Assembly: GCF_000699445.3 (NCBI RefSeq) | Contig: NC_067196.1 | Coordinates: 25,437,116 to 25,501,115, forward strand | From: Schistosoma haematobium | Lineage: Eukaryota; Platyhelminthes; Trematoda; Strigeidida; Schistosomatidae | Direction: 5' to 3' | Length of the DNA: 64,000 bases | In this document: piece after piece, positions 62,432-64,000 of the stretch | How the letters are laid out: every line of letters starts with the position of its first letter | Numbering within the stretch: position 1 is the first letter of the stretch | The notes under the pieces: model-generated | Told to the model about the DNA's origin: nothing | Database searches by the model: none | Seen by the model: only the letters and a program-made list of their open reading frames with translations | Program-made: the position numbers and the translations under genes

Positions 62432-63548
62432 TTACAGTTTTTGGTGGAGTTTAGTTCTCTGAGCTGGATGGTTTGGTCGTGTACCGTAGAATCGAGGAAG
62501 TACTGGTCCGTTGGATTTCATTCTCCATTGTTCTTGTTTTGTTATTTCTCCTGCTTTGACTAGCTTGTTTAAGGTCTTTGAGATTTGGTTGTCTAATTTT
62601 TTGACGGGATTTGTATCCATCAGTTTGTATGTGCTCTGATCTTCTAGTAGTTCTTCGGCTTTTTTGACGTATTCTTCTTTGTTCATGATTACTGTGGTGC
62701 GTCCCTTGTCCACTGGTATTATGACAATATCCTTTCTATTTTTGAGTTCTTTTAAGGCCTTTTGTTCTTGTGGAGTCAGTTGGTTGTTTTCCTTCGCACG
62801 TTGAGTTAGCTGTACTATAGTTTGCCTTATTTCTTGTTGTGTTTCTTCACTGATTCCCGAAGTTTTGAGTGATGACTCCAGTGCTGCGAAGAATTCCAGC
62901 TTTGAGGCGTCGCTTGTATTGTAGTTTAATCCTTTTTGGAGTAGGTGCTCTTCCGTATTTGTTAATGGTTGTTTTGACAAATTTATCACGCAGTTGTTTG
63001 TGTTTTCTTCCATGGGTGGTTTTGAGATCTTGATCAGTTTTTTTCTTTGAGGCGTTCCTTCTTTGTTCTCTGTGTCGTTTGCATGATATCTCGATGGCTG
63101 TTGTCAAGATTTCCAAGTGTTCTGACGTAAGTGTCCTGTGTAGCTTCATCTTTTGGTCCTCTATGACGTGTTGGTATTTGCGGATTCTGTAGTGTGCATC
63201 CGTTATCATTAGGTGTACCATTTTTCTTCCACTTTGCTCAGCTATTTTCCATCCTAATGGGCAGTTGATTGGAGGTCTATATCTTACACTTGTTGGTAGA
63301 ACATGCTGGCGAAGACACTCATGGAGAAAATATAGTTGTTCTCGAGTGGAAGCCTGCCTTTTGGCGAAATTCTCCCATTTTCGAACAACGAGAAGCGTAT
63401 TACGCTCATATGATTTTGAGATGGTGGAGAAGATTTGTAGCTCAGGTGGATGATTTTGGTGGAGTTTCGTTCTCTGACCATCCAGCTCAGAGAACGAAAC
63501 TCCACCAAAATCATCCACCTGAGCTACAAATCTTCTCCACCATCTCAT
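62432..63548 (-). mobile_element. Penelope-like element, internally deleted
   Basis: The minus strand starts with a palindromic terminal block (63417-63547). Then comes an N-terminal region (RNTLLVVRKWENFAKRQAS, HECLRQHVLP), a frameshift near 63020, and a second frame with LLQKGLNYNT, RKDIVIIPVDKGRTTVIM and GEITKQEQWRMKSNGPVLPR. The KD-IVI-P-x-DKGR block is the domain that precedes the RT in Penelope-like elements. Right after LPRFYGT, where the RT palm should follow, the sequence jumps to the terminal block (RPNHPAQRTKLHQ), so nearly all of the RT and the GIY-YIG endonuclease are missing. It lies in the K2P intron after exon 61831, antisense to it. Confidence 0.82.
63417..63547. repeat. 61-bp perfect palindrome at the Penelope-like element end
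   Basis: Arms 63417-63477 and 63487-63547 with a 9-base spacer, exact reverse complements as far as I can compare them. The arm sequence is the element's terminal block, also present once at 60741-60800. Confidence 0.92.
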
Positions 63549-63619
63549 AATTTACAGTACTAAAACACCGAAGTTTTGAAGGTTATTTTTCTTTATGGGT
63601 TGAAATCAGATAACAGATA

Positions 63620-63790
63620 GTTGAAAATCTGGGAGTACTGAACAGCTACTTCGTCGTGGTATGGGACTCTTATACACTGCTAACCAAAAATCTGGCCAGG
63701 GATCGAATCTAGGACCTTCGGTTCTCATTTTGACTGCGTAACACTCAGACCAGTAAGTTAGTATTTAACTACCAGGATATGACCCGGAAA
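63620..63790 (-). repeat. Decayed hammerhead SINE
   Basis: Minus-strand order of B-box-like GGTCCTAGATTCGATCCC, AAGAGTCCCATACCACGACG and CTGTTCAGTACTCCCAGATT. The core and GAAA are damaged. Confidence 0.5.
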
Positions 63791-64000
63791 TCATCTGATG
63801 ATATTTTGGTGTGGGCTACTTATATCCACACAGGTAGTATATAACGGTGGTCACACATAGAATGTATTTCAGTAGAAGGTCGATGAGGAAAGAACGGGAA
63901 CGGAACGCAGTTGGTATGAAAACGCATGAGCAATGAAATCTGAGACAATGGATTGATGTTTGCGACAGGAACAGTCAAGTCTGAGATGATGGATCGATAT

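Noticed and set aside
63284..63550. Plus-strand frames across the palindrome at 63.4-63.5 kb.
   Set aside because: They are mirror reads of the inverted terminal block of the Penelope-like element, whose real frame is on the minus strand.

Overview
The window is AT-rich, intron-rich nuclear DNA from a flatworm, almost certainly a blood fluke of the genus Schistosoma. Three things point there. The first is a nuclear receptor with two DNA-binding domains. The second is a dense scatter of tRNA-derived short repeats carrying hammerhead ribozyme sequences of the schistosome kind. The third is a set of RTE-type LINE copies and Penelope-like fragments. I cannot name the species from sequence alone. 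All splice sites were read by eye.

Left half (about 2.5-35.8 kb, minus strand): one large gene for a 2DBD nuclear receptor. Eight coding exons can be placed: 35208-35780, 19071-19218, 14952-15058, 12787-12934, 9766-11327, 5330-6265, 4123-4519 and 2539-2619. All intron phases agree, giving about 1,317 codons before the 3' end is lost. The order is a His/Gln-rich N-terminus, DBD1 (P-box CEACKK), a short linker, DBD2 (P-box CEGCKG), a very long Asn/Ser-rich hinge and a ligand-binding domain lacking its last helices. Intron 1 (16 kb) holds an RTE LINE copy between two arms of an inverted repeat of about 880-900 bp, plus a MITE and SINEs. The other introns hold a second RTE remnant, a piece of another LINE, SINEs and a MITE.

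Middle (35.8-57.3 kb): no coding exon recognised. It holds hammerhead-bearing SINEs, Sm-alpha-like units, a possible solo LTR, a third RTE copy almost identical over its centre to the one in intron 1, and a GC-rich dispersed repeat.

Right end (57.3-64 kb, plus strand): two exons of a two-pore-domain potassium channel, giving the first membrane helix, the extracellular cap and the first pore up to TTIG. The rest lies past the right edge. Its introns hold two Penelope-like element pieces (one internally deleted, with a 61-bp palindromic end) and a head-to-head pair of Sm-alpha-like units.

The two host genes are unrelated in function and lie on opposite strands about 21 kb apart, measured between the first placed exon of each. 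Most of the remaining structure is repeat biology: ribozyme-bearing retroposons that often occur as inverted pairs, and a LINE pair that looks as if it has undergone gene conversion.
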